Assembly (NCBI GenBank): GCA_029961685.1
Contig: JARWKL010000004.1
Location: 25,611,610-25,675,609 of the forward strand
DNA from: Aristolochia californica
Taxonomy: Eukaryota > Streptophyta > Magnoliopsida > Piperales > Aristolochiaceae
DNA: 64,000 bases
Reading direction: 5' to 3'
Part shown: positions 13,388 through 27,068 of the stretch, piece by piece
How positions within the stretch are numbered: position 1 is the first letter of the stretch
How the letters are laid out: each line of letters starts with the position of its first letter
Notes under the pieces: generated by a model
Databases searched by the model: none
What the model was told of the DNA's origin: nothing
What the model saw: the letters and a program-made list of their open reading frames with translations, nothing else
Made by a program: the position numbers and the translations under genes

Positions 13388-15739
13388 TCCCACTTTTCCC
13401 GACGATTGCTGAACTTGATTTAAAAAAAGTAAAAATAGTTTACAATCCCTAAAAGGTACAACCACTTTTTGGAATTATCTCTCTCTACATTTGTGCATTG
13501 TGCATTTCTATTTTAGATTTATACTTTTTTCTTAAATAAAAACTTGAGTTTGACTTTCCCTTTATCTCGTAAACAAAAAAAGAGATAAAAGTCAAATGGA
13601 TAAAAACAAAATGAAAATTTTAGAGTTTATGTTTGGGAAGAATTTATAGCAATAAAAAATGTAAGTAAAAAAAATTTATTCACACACCACAGATGAACAC
13701 AAAAGTTTTGTTATGCAAGTTTGGAAAATTCCAGTAGTTCAACCCTAATAGCTCAAAATTTTAAAAAATGGATATCCATGCTTCAAACATATTAAAGATT
13801 CAAATGACCAATGGATCCAAATATTTTAAAGATTATAACGTTAAATTCCCAAGTGAAGGTTTGGTGGGATATTTACCCTAGTCAAACAAGCCATTATTTT
13901 GCCCATTGACAAAAAGTTGATATAATGATGATAGATGATTAAAAAGTGATTTATCATGTGTAATGGGCTATATTTTTTTAAGGAATGACTGATGGATAGG
14001 GTGTCAACACTTAGTTAAAAATCCCCCGACTCCCCCTTTTCCCGACGATTGCAAAATTTTATATATAAAAACAAAAAAGAGTTTACAATCCCTAAAAATT
14101 ACTGCCACTTTTTGGAATTATCTCTCTCTATAGTTTTGCATTGTGCATTTGCATTTTAGACGTATACTTTTTTCTTAAATCAAAACCTAAGTTTTCACTT
14201 TCCCTTCATATCGTAAACAAAAAAAGAGATAAAAGGCAAATAGATCACAACAAAATGAAAATTTTAGAGTTTATGTATGGATATAATTTAAAGCAATAAC
14301 AAATTTAAGTAAATAAAACTTATTGCAACACCACAAATGAACACAAAAGTTTTGTTATCCAAGTTTGAGAAATTTCACTAGTTCAACCCTAATAGCTCGA
14401 AATTTTATAAGAAAGAGATTTTTCTACAATTTTTTTAAAAATGGATATCCATGCTTGAAAAATGTTGAATATGAAAATGACCTATTGATCCAAACAATTT
14501 AAAGATAATAACAATAAATTCCCAAGTAAATGTTCGGTGGGATATTTACCCGAGTCCAACAAGCCATTATTTTGCACATTTACAAAGGGCTGACCTAACG
14601 ATTATAGATTATTATATAGTGATTTACCATGTGTAACGGGCTATATTTTTTTAAGGAATGACTTATGGTTTGGGAGTCAACACTCAATTAAAAATCCCCC
14701 TCCTCCCCCTTTTCCCGACGATTGTAGAACCTGATAGATAAAAACTAAAAAGAGTTTACAATCCCTAAAACTTATAGACACTTTTTGGAATTATCTCTCT
14801 CTACATTTGTGCATTGTGCTTTTCTATTTTAGATGTATACATTTTCTTAAATCAAAACTTTAGTGTTGACTTTCCCTTCATCTCGTAAAATAAAGAAGAA
14901 ATAAAAGGCAAATACATCACAATAAAATGAAAATTTTAGAGTTTATGTATGGAAATAATTTAAAACAATAACAAATGTAAGTAAAGAAAATTTATTATCA
15001 TACCACAAATGAACAGAAAATTTTTGTTATCCAAGTTTTGGAAATTCCACTTCTTCAACCCTAATAACTCGGAATTTTATAAGAAAGAGATTTTTTTACA
15101 CATGTTTTAAAAAATGGATATGCATACTTGAAACATGTTAAAGATGCAAATGACCTATGGATCCAAGCCTTTTAAAGATAATAACATTAAATTCCCAAGT
15201 GAACTTGCAGTGGGATATTTACCCGAGTCAAACAAGCCATTATTTTGCCCATTTACAAAAAGATGACCAAACGATCATAGATGATTATAAAGTGATTTAT
15301 CATGCATAACGGGCTATTTTTTTGTATGGAATGACTTATGTATTGGGAGTCAACATTCAGTTAAAAATCCCCCGCCTCCCCCCTTTCCCCACGATTGCAG
15401 AACTTCATATATAAAACCAAAAAAAAGTTTACAATCCCTAAACAATACAGGCACTTTTTGGAAGTATCTCACTCTATAAATTTATGCATTGTGCATTTCC
15501 ATCTATATGTATACTTTTTTCTTAAATAAAAACTTGATTTTTGACTTTCTCTTCATCTCGTAAACAAAAAAAGAGATAAAAGGCAAATGGATCACAACAA
15601 ATTGAAAATTTTAGAGTTTATGTATGGAAAGAATTTAAACCAATAACAAATGTAAATAAAGAAAATTTATTCACACACCACAAATGAACACAAAATTTTT
15701 GTTATACAAATTCGGGAAATTCCACTAGTTCAACCCTAA

Positions 15740-15750
15740 TAGCTTGGGTT
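15740..15750 (+). other. Deletion junction, ~270 bp missing
   Basis: The sequence passes from AACCCTAATAGCTTGG (phase about 405) directly to GGGTTTCAACACTCAG (phase about 18 of the next monomer). TTGG is shared by both sides at the junction. Copy 1 (about 5697-5979) is intact here, which polarises the event as a deletion in copy 2. The monomer start expected between 15328 and 16400 is lost. Confidence 0.88.
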
Positions 15751-16845
15751 TCAACACTCAGTTAAAAATCGCTCGTCTCCCCCGTTTCCCAACGATTGCA
15801 AAACTTTATATATAAAAACAAAAAAGAGTTTACAATCCCTAAAAATTACTGCCACTTTTTGGAATTATCTCTCTCTACATTTGTGCATTGTGCATTTCCA
15901 TTTTAGACGTATACTTTTTTCTTATATCAAAACTTGAGTTTTCACTTTCCCTTCATCTCGTAAACAAAAAAAGAGATAAAAGGCAAATAGATCACAACAA
16001 AATGAAAATTTTAGAGTTTATGTATGGAAAGAATTTAAATCAATAAAAAATGTAAGTAAAGAAAATTTATTCTCACACCACGAATGAATAGAAAAGTTTT
16101 GTTATCCAAGTTTGGGAAATTCCACTTGTTCAACCTTAATAGCTCGGAATTTTGTAAGAATATTTTTCTACACATGTTTTAAAAAATGGATAGGCATGCC
16201 TGAAACATGTTAAAGATGCAAATGACCTCTGGATCCAAACCTCTTAATGATAATAACATTAAATTCCCAAGTGAACGTGCGGTGGGATATTTACCCGAGT
16301 CAAACAAACCATTATTTTGCCCATTTACAAAAAGCTAACCTAACGATTATAGATGATTGTAAAGTGATTTATCGTGGGTAACGGACTTTATTTTTGTATG
16401 GAATGACTTATGGATTGGGAGTCAACACTCAGTTAAAAAACCCCTGCCTCCCCCTTTTCCCGACGATTGCAGAACTTGATATTTAAAAACTAAAAAGAGT
16501 TTTCAATCCCTAAAAATTACACTCACTTTTTGGAATTATCTCTCCCGACATTTGTGCATTGTGCATTTCCATTTTAGATGTATATTTTTTTCTTAAATCA
16601 TAACTTGAGTTTTCACTTTCGCTTCATCTAGCAAACAAAAAAGGAGATAACAGGCAAATAGATCACAACAAAATGAAAATTTTAGAGTTTATGTATGGAA
16701 AGAATTTAACGCAATAAAAAATGTAAGTAATGAAAATTTATGCACACACTACAAATGAACACAAAAGTTTTGTTATCCAAGTTTAGGAAATTCCACCAGT
16801 CCAACCCTAATAGCTCGGAAATTTATAAGAAAGAGATTTTTCTAC

Positions 16846-16884
16846 ACATGTTTTAAAAAATGGATATGCATGCTTGAAACATGT
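16846..16884 (+). other. Representative conserved dyad: 8-bp inverted repeat, 23-nt loop
   Basis: ACATGTTT (16846-16853) and its reverse complement AAACATGT (16877-16884) flank 23 nt that contain the palindromic overlap ATGCATGC. The same element lies at phase about 445-485 of most monomers, in all domains and in inverted form in the minus-strand block. It could form a short hairpin or serve as a dyad protein-binding site; its function is not shown by sequence. Confidence 0.75.
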
Positions 16885-19767
16885 TAAAGATGAAAATGAC
16901 ATATGGATCCAAACCTTTTAAAGAGAATAACATTAAATTCCCAAGTGAACGTGCGGTGGGATATTTACCTGAGTCAAACAAGCAATTATTTTGCCTGTTT
17001 AAAAAAAGATGACTTAACGATCATAGATTATTGTAAATTCATTTATCATGTGTAGTGGGCTATATTATGTTATGGAATGACTTAAGGATTGGGAGTCAAC
17101 ACTCGGTTAAAAATCTGCCGCCTCCCCGTTTTCCCGATGATCGATACACATGATATATAAAATACTAAAAAGTGTTTACAATCCCTAAAAATGACAGATA
17201 CTTTTTGGAATTATCTCTTTCTACATTTATGAATTGTGCATTTCAACTTTAGATGTAAACTTTTTTTCTGAAATCAAAACTTGAAGTTTACACTTTCCCT
17301 TCATCTCGTAAACAAAAAAAAAGATAAAAGTCAAATAGATCACTACAAAATGAAAATTTTAGAGTTTATGTACGGAAAGATTTTAAAGCAATAACAATTG
17401 TAAGTAAAGAAAATTTATTCACACACCACAAATGAATAGAAAAGTTTTATTATCCTAGTTTGGGAAATTCCACTAGTTCAAACCTTATAGCTTGGAATTT
17501 TATTAGAAAGAGATTTTTCTACACATGTTTTAAAAAATGGATATGCATGCTTGGAACATGTTAAAGATGCAAATGACCTATGGATCCAAACCTTTTAAAG
17601 AGAATAACATTAAATACCCAAGTGAAAGTGCGGTGCGATTTTTACCCATGTCAAACAAGCAATTTTTTTGCCCAATTACAAAATGTTGACCTAACGATCA
17701 TAATTGAGGGTAAAGTTATTTATCATGCGTAATGGGCTAATTTTTTTAAGGCATGACTTATAGACTGGGAGTCCATACTCGGATAAAAATTCCTCGCCCC
17801 CCTTTTTCGACGATTGCAAAACCTGATATATAAAAACTGAAAAGAGTTTACAATCCCTAAAAATTACACACACTTTTTGGAATTATCTCTCTCTACATTT
17901 GTGCATTGTGCATCTCCTTTTTAGATGTATAATTTTTTCTTAAATCAAAACTTGAGTTTTCACTTTCCCTTCATTACGTAAACAAAAAAAGAGAAAAAAG
18001 GCAAATAGATGACAACAAAATGAAAATTTTAGAGTTTATGTATGGAAAGAATTTAAAGCAATAACAAATGTTAGTAAATAAAATTTATTCACACACCACA
18101 AATGAACACTAAAGTTTTTTATCCAAGTTTTGGAAATTCCACTAACTCAACCTTAATAGCTCAAAATTTTATAAGGAAGAGATTTTTCTAGACATGTTTT
18201 AAAAAATGGATATGCATGCTTCAAACATGTTAAAGATGCAAATAACCTACGAATCCAAACCTTTTAAAGATAATAACTTTAAATTCCTAAATGAATGTTT
18301 GGTGGGATATTTACCCGAGTCAAACAAGCCATTATTTTGCCCACTTACAAAAAGCTGACCTAACAATCATAGATGATTGTAAAGTGATTTATCATGGATA
18401 ACGGGCTATATTTTTTTAAGGCATGACTTATGGATTGCGAGTCAACACTCATTTAAAAATCCCTCAGCTCCCCGTTTTCCCGACGATTGCAGAGCCTGAT
18501 ATATAAAAAACTAAAAAGAGTTTAGAATACCTAAAAATTATAGACAATTTTTGGAATTATCTCTCTCTACTTTTGAGCATTGTGCATTTCCATTTTAGAT
18601 GTAAACTTTTTTCTTAAATAAAAACTTGAGTTTTCGCTTTCCCTTCATCCCGTAAACAAAGAAAGAGATAAATGTCAATTAGATCACACCAAAATGAAAA
18701 TTTTAGAGTTTATGTATGGAATGAATTTAAAGCAATAAAAAATGGAACTAAAGAAAATTTATTCACACACCACAAATGAACACAAAAGTTTTGTTATCCT
18801 AGTTTGAGAAATTCCACTATTTCAACCCTCATATCTCAAAATTTTATAAGAAAGAGATTTTTCTACACATGTTTTAAAAAATGAATATGCATGTCTGAAT
18901 CATGTTAAAGATTCTAATGAACTATGGATCCAAATATTTTAAAGATAATAACATTAAATTCCCAGGTGAACTTTCGATGGGATATTTACCTGAGTCGAAC
19001 AAGCCATTATTTTTCCCAATTACTAAAAGTTGTCCTAACGATCATAAATGATTGTAAAGGGATTTATCATGCATAATGGGATATTATTTTTTAAGGAATC
19101 ACTTAGGATTGGGAGTCAACACTCAGTTAAAAATCCCCCACCTCCCCCTTTTCCCGACGATTGCAGAATATGATATATAAAAACTAAAAAGAGTTTACAA
19201 TCCCTAAAAATTATAGACACTTTTAGGAATTATCTCTCTCTAAATTTGTACATTGTGCAATTCCATTTTATATGTATACTTTTTTCTTAAATCAAAACAT
19301 GACTTTTCACTTTCACTTCATCTCGTAAACAAAAAAAGAGAGAAAAGGCAAATAGATCACAACAAAATCAAAATTTTAGAGTTTATGTGTGGAAAGAATT
19401 TAAATCAATAACAAATGGAAGTAAAGAAAATTTATTCACACCCCAAAAATGAACACAAAATTTTTTTTATGCAAGTTTGGGAAATTCCACTAGTTCAACC
19501 CTAATAGCTCGGAATTTTATAAGAAAGAGATTTTTCTACACAAGTTTTAAAAAATGGATATGCATGCTTGAAACATGTTAAAAATTCAAATGACCTTTGG
19601 CTCCAAACTTTTTAAAGATAAGAACATTAAATTCCCAAATGAACGTTCGGTGGGATATTTAACCGAGTCAAACAAGCCAATATTTTGCCCATTTACAAAA
19701 TGCTGACTTAACGATCATAGATGAATGTAAAGTGATTTATCATGTGTAACGGGCTATATTTTTGTAA

Positions 19768-22145
19768 GGAATGACTTATGGATTGGGTGTCAACACTCAG
19801 TTAAAAATCCCTTGCCTCCCTATTTTCCCGACGATTGTAGAAGCTGATAAATTAAAAACAAAAAAGAGCTCACAATCCCTTAAAATTACAGACACTTTTG
19901 GAATTATCACTCTGTACATTTGTGCATTGTGCATTTCCATTTTAGATGTATATTTTTTTCGTAAATAAAAACTTTAGTTTTCACTTTCCCTTCATCTCGT
20001 AAACAAAAAAGAGATAAAATGAAAATAGATCACAACAAAATGAAAATTTTAGAGTTTATGTATGGAAATAATTTAAAGCAATAACTAATGTAAGTAAAGA
20101 AAATTTATTCACACACCACAAATGAACACCAAAGTTTTGTTATCCAAGTTTGGGAAATTCCATTAGTTCAACCCTTACAGCTCAGAATTTTATAAGAAAA
20201 AGATTTTTCTACACATGTTTTAGCAATTTGATATGCATGCTTGAAACATGTTAAAGATGAAAATAACCTATGGATCCAAACCTTTTAAAGTGAGTAACAG
20301 TAAATTCCCAAGGGAACATGAGATGGGATATTTACCTGAGTCATACAAGCCATTATTTTGCAATTTTACAAAAAGTTGACCGAACTATTTATCATGCGTA
20401 ACGGGCAAAAATTTTGTAAGGAATCACTTATGGAATGGGAGTCAACACTAAGTTAAAAATCTCCCACCTCCCCCTTTCCTGATGATTGTAAAACTTGGTA
20501 TATAAAAACTAAAAAGAGTTTACAATCCCTAAAAATTACAGACAGTTTTTTGAATTATCTCTCTCTACGTTTGTGCATTGTGCATTTCCTTTTAAGATGT
20601 ATACTTTTTGCTTAAATCAAAACTTGAGTTTTCACGTTCCCTTCATCTTGTAAAAAAAAATAGAAAAAAAGCAAAAAGCTCACTACAAAATGAAAATTTT
20701 AGAGTTTATGTATGGAAAGAATTTAAAGAAATAAAAAATATTAGTAAAGAAAATTTATTCACACACCACAAATGAACACAAAAGTTTTGTTATCCAAGTT
20801 TGGAAAAATTCCACTAGTTCAACCCTAATAGCTCAGAATTTTATAAGAAAGATATTTTTCTACACATATTTTAAAAAATGGATATGCATGATTGAAACAT
20901 GTTAAAGATGCAAATGACCTATGGATCCAAACCTTTTAAAGAAAATAATATTAAATTCCCAAGTGAATGTGCGGTGGGATATTTACCCGACTCAGACAAG
21001 CCATTATTTTGCCCATTTACAAAAAGCTGACCTAACGATCATAGATGATTGTAAAGTGATTTATCATTCGTAACAAGCTACATTTTTGTGAGGAATGACT
21101 TATGGATTGGGAGTTAACACTAAGTTAAAAATCCCCCGCATCCCCCTTGTCCCGATGATTGCAGAACATGATATATAAAAACCTAAAAAGAGTTTACAAT
21201 CCCTAAAAATTACTCACATTATTTGGAATTATCTCTCTCTACATTTGTGCATTGTGCATTTATATTTTAGATGTATACTTTTTTCTTAAATCAAAACTTG
21301 AGTTTTCACTTTCCCTTCATTTGGTAATAAAAAAAAGATATAAAAGGTAAATAGATCACAACAAATTGAAAATCATAGAGTTTATGTCTGGAAATCATTT
21401 AAAAATATTTTAATGCAATAACAAATGTAAGTAAATAAAATTTATTCACACACCACAAATGAACACAAAATTGTTGTTATCCAAGTTTGGGAAATTCCAC
21501 TAGTTCAACCCTAATAGCTCGGAATTTTATAAGAAGGAGATTTTTCTACAAATCTTTTTAAAAATGGATATGCAGGCTTGAAACATGTAAAAGATGCAAA
21601 TGACCTATGGATCCAAACATTTTAAAGAGAATAACATTAAATTCCCAAGTGAACGTGGGTGGGATATTTACCCGAGTCAAACAAGCAATTATTTTGCCCA
21701 TTTACAAAAAGCTGACCTAACAATCATAGATGATTGTAAAGAGATTTATCATGCATAACGGGCTATATTTTTTTAAGGAATGACTTATTGATTGGGATTC
21801 AACACTTAGTTAAAAATCCCTCGCCTCGCCCTTTTCCCAACAATGGCAGAACCTGAGATATAAAAACTAAAAAGAGTTTACAATCCCTAAAATTTATAGA
21901 GACATTTTGGAATTATATCTCTCCTCTTATGTGCATTGTGCATTTCCATTTTTTATGTATACTTTTTTCTTAAATCAAAATTTGAGTTTTCACTTTTTCT
22001 TTATATTGTAAACAAAAAAAGAGATAAAAAACTAATAGATCACAACAAAATGAAAATTTTAGAGTTTATGTATGGAAAGAATTTAAAGCAATAAAAAATG
22101 TAAGCAAAGAAAATTTATTCACTCACAACAAATGAACACAAAAGT
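19768..22145 (+). repeat. Last plus-oriented monomers before the inversion
   Basis: Monomers start at 19768, 20420, 21092 and 21777; the last is broken at 22145. Monomer 19768 lacks about 20 bp near 20385, where CATAGATGATTGTAAAGTG is missing and CGAACTATTTATCATG remains. Monomer 21092 has a small AT-rich insertion near 21400 (AAAATATTTTAATG). No gene or other element was seen. Confidence 0.85.
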
Positions 22146-22146
22146 G
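22143..22146. other. Left inversion junction (plus to minus)
   Basis: Plus-strand monomer sequence AATGAACACAAAAGT (phase about 365) runs directly into AGTGTTGACTCCCAATCC, the reverse complement of the GGATTGGGAGTCAACACT block (phase about 12-30). The bases AGT fit both sides, giving about 3 bp of microhomology. All sequence from here to 27068 reads as monomers on the minus strand. Confidence 0.93.
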
Positions 22147-25100
22147 TTGACTCCCAATCCATAAGTCATTCCTTAAAAAAATATATCCCATTACGCATGA
22201 TAATTCACTTTACAATCATCTATGATCGTTAGGTCAATTTTTTGTAAATGGCCAAAATAATGGCTTGTTTGACTCGGGTAAATATCCCACCACACGTTCA
22301 CTTGGGAATTTAATTTTATTCTCTTTAAAAGGTTTGGATCCATAGGTCATTTGCATCTTTTACATGTTTCAAGCATGCATATCCATTTTTTAAAACATGT
22401 GTAGAAAAATCTCTTTCTTATAAAATTCCAAGCTATTAGGGTTGAACTACTGGAATTTCCCAAACTTGGATAAAAAAACTTTTGTATTCATTTGTGGTGT
22501 GTGAGTAAATTATCTTTACTTACATTTGTTATTTCTTTAAATTCTTTCCTTACATAAACCCTAACATTTTCATTTTGTTGAGATCTATTTGCCTTTTATC
22601 TCTTTTTTTGTTTACGAGATAAAGGGAAAGTGAAAACTCAAGTTTTGATTTAAGAAAAATGTATACATCTAAAATGGAAATGCACAAATTTAGAGAGAGA
22701 TAATTCCAAAAAGTGTCTGTAGTTTTTCGGAATTGTAAACTCTTTTTAGTTTTTATACATCAGGTTCTGCATTAGTCGCGAAAAAGGGGAGGTGGAGGAT
22801 TTTTAACTTAGAGTTCACTCCCAATCCATAAGTCTTGCTTCCAAGAATATAGCCCGTTACACATGATAAATCACTTTACAATCATCTATGATCATTAGGT
22901 TAGCTTTTTGTAAATGGGCAAAATAAAGGCTTGTTTGACTCGGGTAAATATTCCACCACTCGTTCACTTGGGAATTTAATTTTATTCTCTTTAAAAGGTT
23001 TGGATCCATAAGTCATTAGCATCTTTAACATGTTTCAAGCATGCATAGTCATTTTTTAAAACTTGTGTAGAAAAATCTCTTTCTCATAAAATTCCTAGCT
23101 ATTAGTGTTGAATTAGTGGAATTTCCCAAACATGGATAACAAAGCTTTTATGTTCATTTGTGGTGTGTGAATAAATTATCTTTACTTAAATTTGTTATTG
23201 CTTTAAATTCTTTCCTTACATAAACTCTAAAATTTTCATTTTTTTGTGATCTATTTGCCTTTTATCTCTTTTTTTTGTTTACGAGAAGAAGGAAAAGTGA
23301 AAACTAAATTTTTGATTTATGAAAAGAGAATACATCTAAAAAGGAAATGCACAATGCACTAATGTACAGAGAGATAATTCCAAAAAGTGTCTGTAATTTT
23401 TAGGGATTGTAAACTCTTTTTAGTTTTTATATATTTGGTTCTCCAATCATCGGGAAAAGGGGGAGGCGGGGGATTTTTAACTGAGTGTTGACTCCTAATC
23501 CATAATCATTCCTTACAAAAATATTGCCCCTTAAGCATGATAAATCACTTTACAATCATCTCTGATTGTTAGGTCAGCTTTTTGTGAAAGGGGAAAATAA
23601 TGGCTTGTTTGACTCGGGTAAATATCCCACCGCACGTTTACTTGGGAATTTAATGTTATTCTCTTTAAAAGGTTTGGATCCATAGGGAATTTGCATCTTT
23701 AACATGTTTCAAGCATGCATATCCATTATTTAAAACATGTGTAGGAAAATCTCTTTCTTATAAATTTTCGAGCTATTAGGGTTTAACTAGTGGAATTTTC
23801 CTAATCTAAGATAACAAAAATTTTGTGTACATTTTTGGTCTGTGAATAAATTTTCTTTACTTAAATTTTTTATTGCTTGAAATTCTTTCCATACATAAAT
23901 ACTAAAATTTTCATTTTGTTGCGATTGATTTACCTTTTATTTCTTTTTATGTTTACGAGATGAAGGGAAAGTGAAAACTCAATTTTTGATCCATGAAAAA
24001 GGAATACATCTAAAAAGGAAATACACAATGCACTTATGTAGAGAGAGATAATTCCAAAAAGTGTCTGTAATTTTTAGGGATTGTAAACTCTTTTTAGTTT
24101 TTATATATCAGATTCTGCAATCGTGGGGAAAAGGGGGTGGCGCGGGATTTTTAACTGAGTGTTGACTCCTAATCCATAAGTCATTCCTTAAAAAAATATT
24201 ACACCCTTAAGAGAGATAAATCACTTTGCAATCATCTATGATTGTTAGGTCAACTTTTTGTGAATGGGAAAAATAATTGCTTGTTTGACTCGGGTAAATA
24301 TCCCACCGCACGTTTACTTGGGAATTTAATGCTATTCTCTTTAAAAGGTTTGGATCCTTAGGTCATTTGCATCTTTAACATGTTTCAAGAATGCATATCC
24401 ATTATTTAAAACATGTCTAGGAAAATCTCTTTCTTATAAAATTTTGAGCTATTAGGGTTGAACTAGTGGAATTTTCCAAAACTAAGATAACAAAACTTTT
24501 GTGTACATTTTTGGTGTGTGAATAAATTTTCTTTACTTAAATTTGTTATTGCATTAAATTCTTTCCATACATAAACTCTAAAATTTTCATTTTGTTGCGA
24601 TTGATTTGCCTTTTATTTCTTTTTTTGTCTACGAGATGAAGGGGAAGTGAAAACTCAATTTTTGATTTATGAAAAAAGAATACATCTAAAAAGGAAATGC
24701 ACAATGCACTAATGTAGAGAGAGATAATTCCAAAAAGTGTCTGTAACTTTTAGGGATTGTAAACTCTTTTTAGTTTTTATATATCAGGTTGTGCAATCAT
24801 CGGGAAAAGGGGGAGGCGGGGGATTTTTAACTGAGTGTTGAATCCTAATCCATAAGTCATTCCTTACAAAAATATAGCCCCTTAAGCATGATAAATCACT
24901 ATACAATCATCTATGATCGTTAGGTTAGCTTTCTGTGAATGGGCAAAATAGTGGCTTGTTTGACTCGGGTAAATATCCCACCGCACGTTTACTTGGGAAT
25001 TTAATGTTATTCTCTTTAAAAGGTTTGGATCCAAAGGTTATTTGCATCTTTAACATGTTTCAAGCATGCATATCCATTATTTAAAACATGTGTAGTAAAT

Positions 25101-27068
25101 TCTCTTTCATATAAAATTTTGAGCTATTAGGGTTGAACTAGTGGAAGTTTCCAAAACTAAGATAACAAAACTCTTGTGTACATTTTTGGTGTATGAATAA
25201 ATTTTCTTTACTTACATTTGTTATTACTTGAAATTCTTTCCATACATAAAGTCTAAAATTTTCATTTTTTTGCGATTGATTTGCCTTTTATTTCTTTTTT
25301 TCTTTACGAGATGAAGGGAGAGATAACTCCAAAAAGTGTCTGTAATTTTTAGTGATTGTAAACTCTTTTTAGTTTTTATATATCAAGTTCTACGATCATC
25401 GGGAAAAGGGGGAGGGGGGGGATTTTTAAGTGAGTGTTGACTCCCAATCCATAAGTCATTCCTTACAAAATTGTAGCCCTTTACGCATGATAAATCCCTT
25501 TAGAATTATCTATGATCGTTAGGTCAGCTTTTTGTAAATGGGCAAAATAATGGCTTGTTTGACTCGAAATATCCCACCCCACGTTCACTGGGGAATTTAA
25601 TGTTATTATCTTTAAAAGGTTTGGATCCATAGGTCATTTGCATCTTTAACAAGTTTCAAGCATGCATATCCATTTTTTAAAACATGTGTGGAAAAATCTC
25701 TTTCTTATAAAATTTCGAGCTATAAGGGTTGAAGAAGTGGAATTTCCCAAACTTGGATAACAAAACTTTTGTGTTCATTTAAATTTTCTTTACTTACATT
25801 TGTTATTTATTTTAAAAAATTTCCATACATAAACTCTAAATTTTACATTTTGTTTTGATCTATTTCCCTTTTATCACTTTTTTTTTTTTACGTTATAGGG
25901 AAAGTGAAAACTCATGTTTTGATTTAAGAAAAAAGTATAGAACTAAAATGGAAATGCACAATTCACAAATTTAGAGAGAAATAATTCCAAAAAGTGTCTG
26001 TAATTTTTAGCGATTCTAAACTCTTTTTAGTTTTTATATATCAGGTTCTGCAATTGTCGGAAAAAGGGGGAGGCGGGGGATTTTTAACTGAGTATTGACT
26101 CAAAAAATTAAGTCACTCCTTAAAAAAATATAGCCCGTTATATATATCACTTTACAATCATCTATGATCGTTAGGTATGATTTTTGTAAATGGGCAAAAT
26201 AATGGCCTGTTTGACTTGGGTAAATATCCCACCACACGTTCAATTGGGAATTTAATGTTATTCTCTTTAAAAGGATTGGATATAGAGGTCATTTGAATCT
26301 TTAACATGTTTTAAGCATGCATATCCATTTTTTAAAACATGTGTAAAAAAATCTCTTTCTTATAAAATTTCGAGCTATTAGGGTTCAACTCGTGGAATTT
26401 TCCCAAACTTAGATAACAAAACTTTTGTGCACATTTGTGGTGTGTGAATAAATTTTCTTTACTTACATTTGTTATTTCTTTAAATTCTTTCCATACATAA
26501 ACTCTAAAATTTTCATTTTGTTGTGTTCTATTTGCCTTTAATCTCTTTTTTTGTTTACGAGATGAAGGGAAAGTGAAAACTCAAGTTTTGGTTTAAGAAA
26601 AAAGTATCCATCCAAAATTGAAATGCACAATGCTCAAATGTAGAGAGATATAATTTCAAAATGTGTCTATAAATTTTTAGGGATTGTAATCATTTTTTAG
26701 TTTTTATGTATCAGATTCTGCAATTGCCGAGAAAAGGGGGAGCTGGGGGATTTTTAACTTAGTGTTAACTCCAAATCCATAAGTCATTTCTTAAAAAAAT
26801 ATATCCTGGTACGCACGATAAATCACTTAAAAATCATCTATGATCGTTAGGTCAGCTTTTTTAAAATGGGGGAAATAATGGCTTGTTTGACTCGGGTAAA
26901 TATCCCACCGCACGTTTACTTTGGAACTTAATGTTATTCTCTTTAAATGGTTTGGATCCATAGGTCATTTGCATCTTTAACATGTTTCAGGCATGCATAT
27001 CCATTTTTAAAACATGTGTACAAAAATCTCTTTCTTTTAAAATGATGAGCTATTAGGGTTGAACTAGT
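22146..27068 (-). repeat. Inverted satellite block, ~7.3 monomers
   Basis: The monomer lies in reverse complement. Minus-strand phase-0 positions are 22172, 22842, 23512, 24187, 24863, 25462, 26119 and 26790, with spacings of 670, 670, 675, 676, 599, 657 and 671. The 599-bp monomer lacks about 76 bp near 25319. Monomers between about 22842 and 25462 share variants absent from the flanks: on the plus strand CACGTTTACTTGGG, CCATTATTTAAAAC and TTGTTGCGATTGATTT. They appear to be a locally amplified subfamily. In forward reading the block begins at phase about 388 and ends at phase about 30. The flanks stop at phase about 365 and resume at phase 0, so it fits an in-place inversion with minor loss at one end and gain at the other. 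Confidence 0.95.
25312..25326 (-). other. Deletion (~76 bp) within the inverted block
   Basis: GAGATGAAGGGA is followed directly by GAGATAACTCC. The AAGTGAAAACTCAA...AATGTAGAGA stretch found in neighbouring minus-strand monomers is missing, and this explains the 599-bp spacing. Confidence 0.85.

Larger units (their letters stand above)
13335..19767 (+). repeat. Long (~10 kb offset) higher-order block, copy 2
   Basis: This stretch repeats the ordered monomer variants of 3274-9319. The offset is about 10035-10060 bp up to 15744. It then falls to about 9771 because roughly 270 bp were lost at 15744-15748 (for example 6629 matches 16400). After 18420 it rises to about 10450, because monomer 17740-18419 has no partner in copy 1. 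By eye the two copies are over 90% identical, clearly closer to each other than to adjacent monomers. That is the hallmark of a higher-order repeat rather than independent monomer amplification. Confidence 0.85.
1..22145 (+). repeat. Array domain 1, plus orientation
   Basis: About 33 monomers lie head to tail. Phase-0 starts are 590, 1261, 1935, 2606, 3274, 3947, 4596, 5270, 5961, 6629, 7301, 7973, 8647, 9320, 9966, 10657, 11322, 11989, 12661, 13335, 13982, 14655, 15328, (one start deleted near 15745), 16400, 17074, 17740, 18420, 19095, 19768, 20420, 21092 and 21777. The first 589 bases are the 3' part of a monomer cut by the window edge. The last monomer is broken at phase about 365, where orientation flips. 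Typical domain-1 variants are GCTCGGAATTTTATAAG and ATTAAATTCCCAAGTGAACG. Domain 4 instead has GCTTGGAATTTTATAAG and ATTAAATTCTCAAGTG. Confidence 0.95.

Noticed and set aside
16794..16808. GTTCAACCC-like motif resembling an RNA polymerase III B box (tRNA/SINE)
   Set aside because: It fits GWTCRANNC in many monomers, but no matching A box lies at the right distance upstream and no tRNA cloverleaf can be formed. It is most likely chance, carried in every copy.
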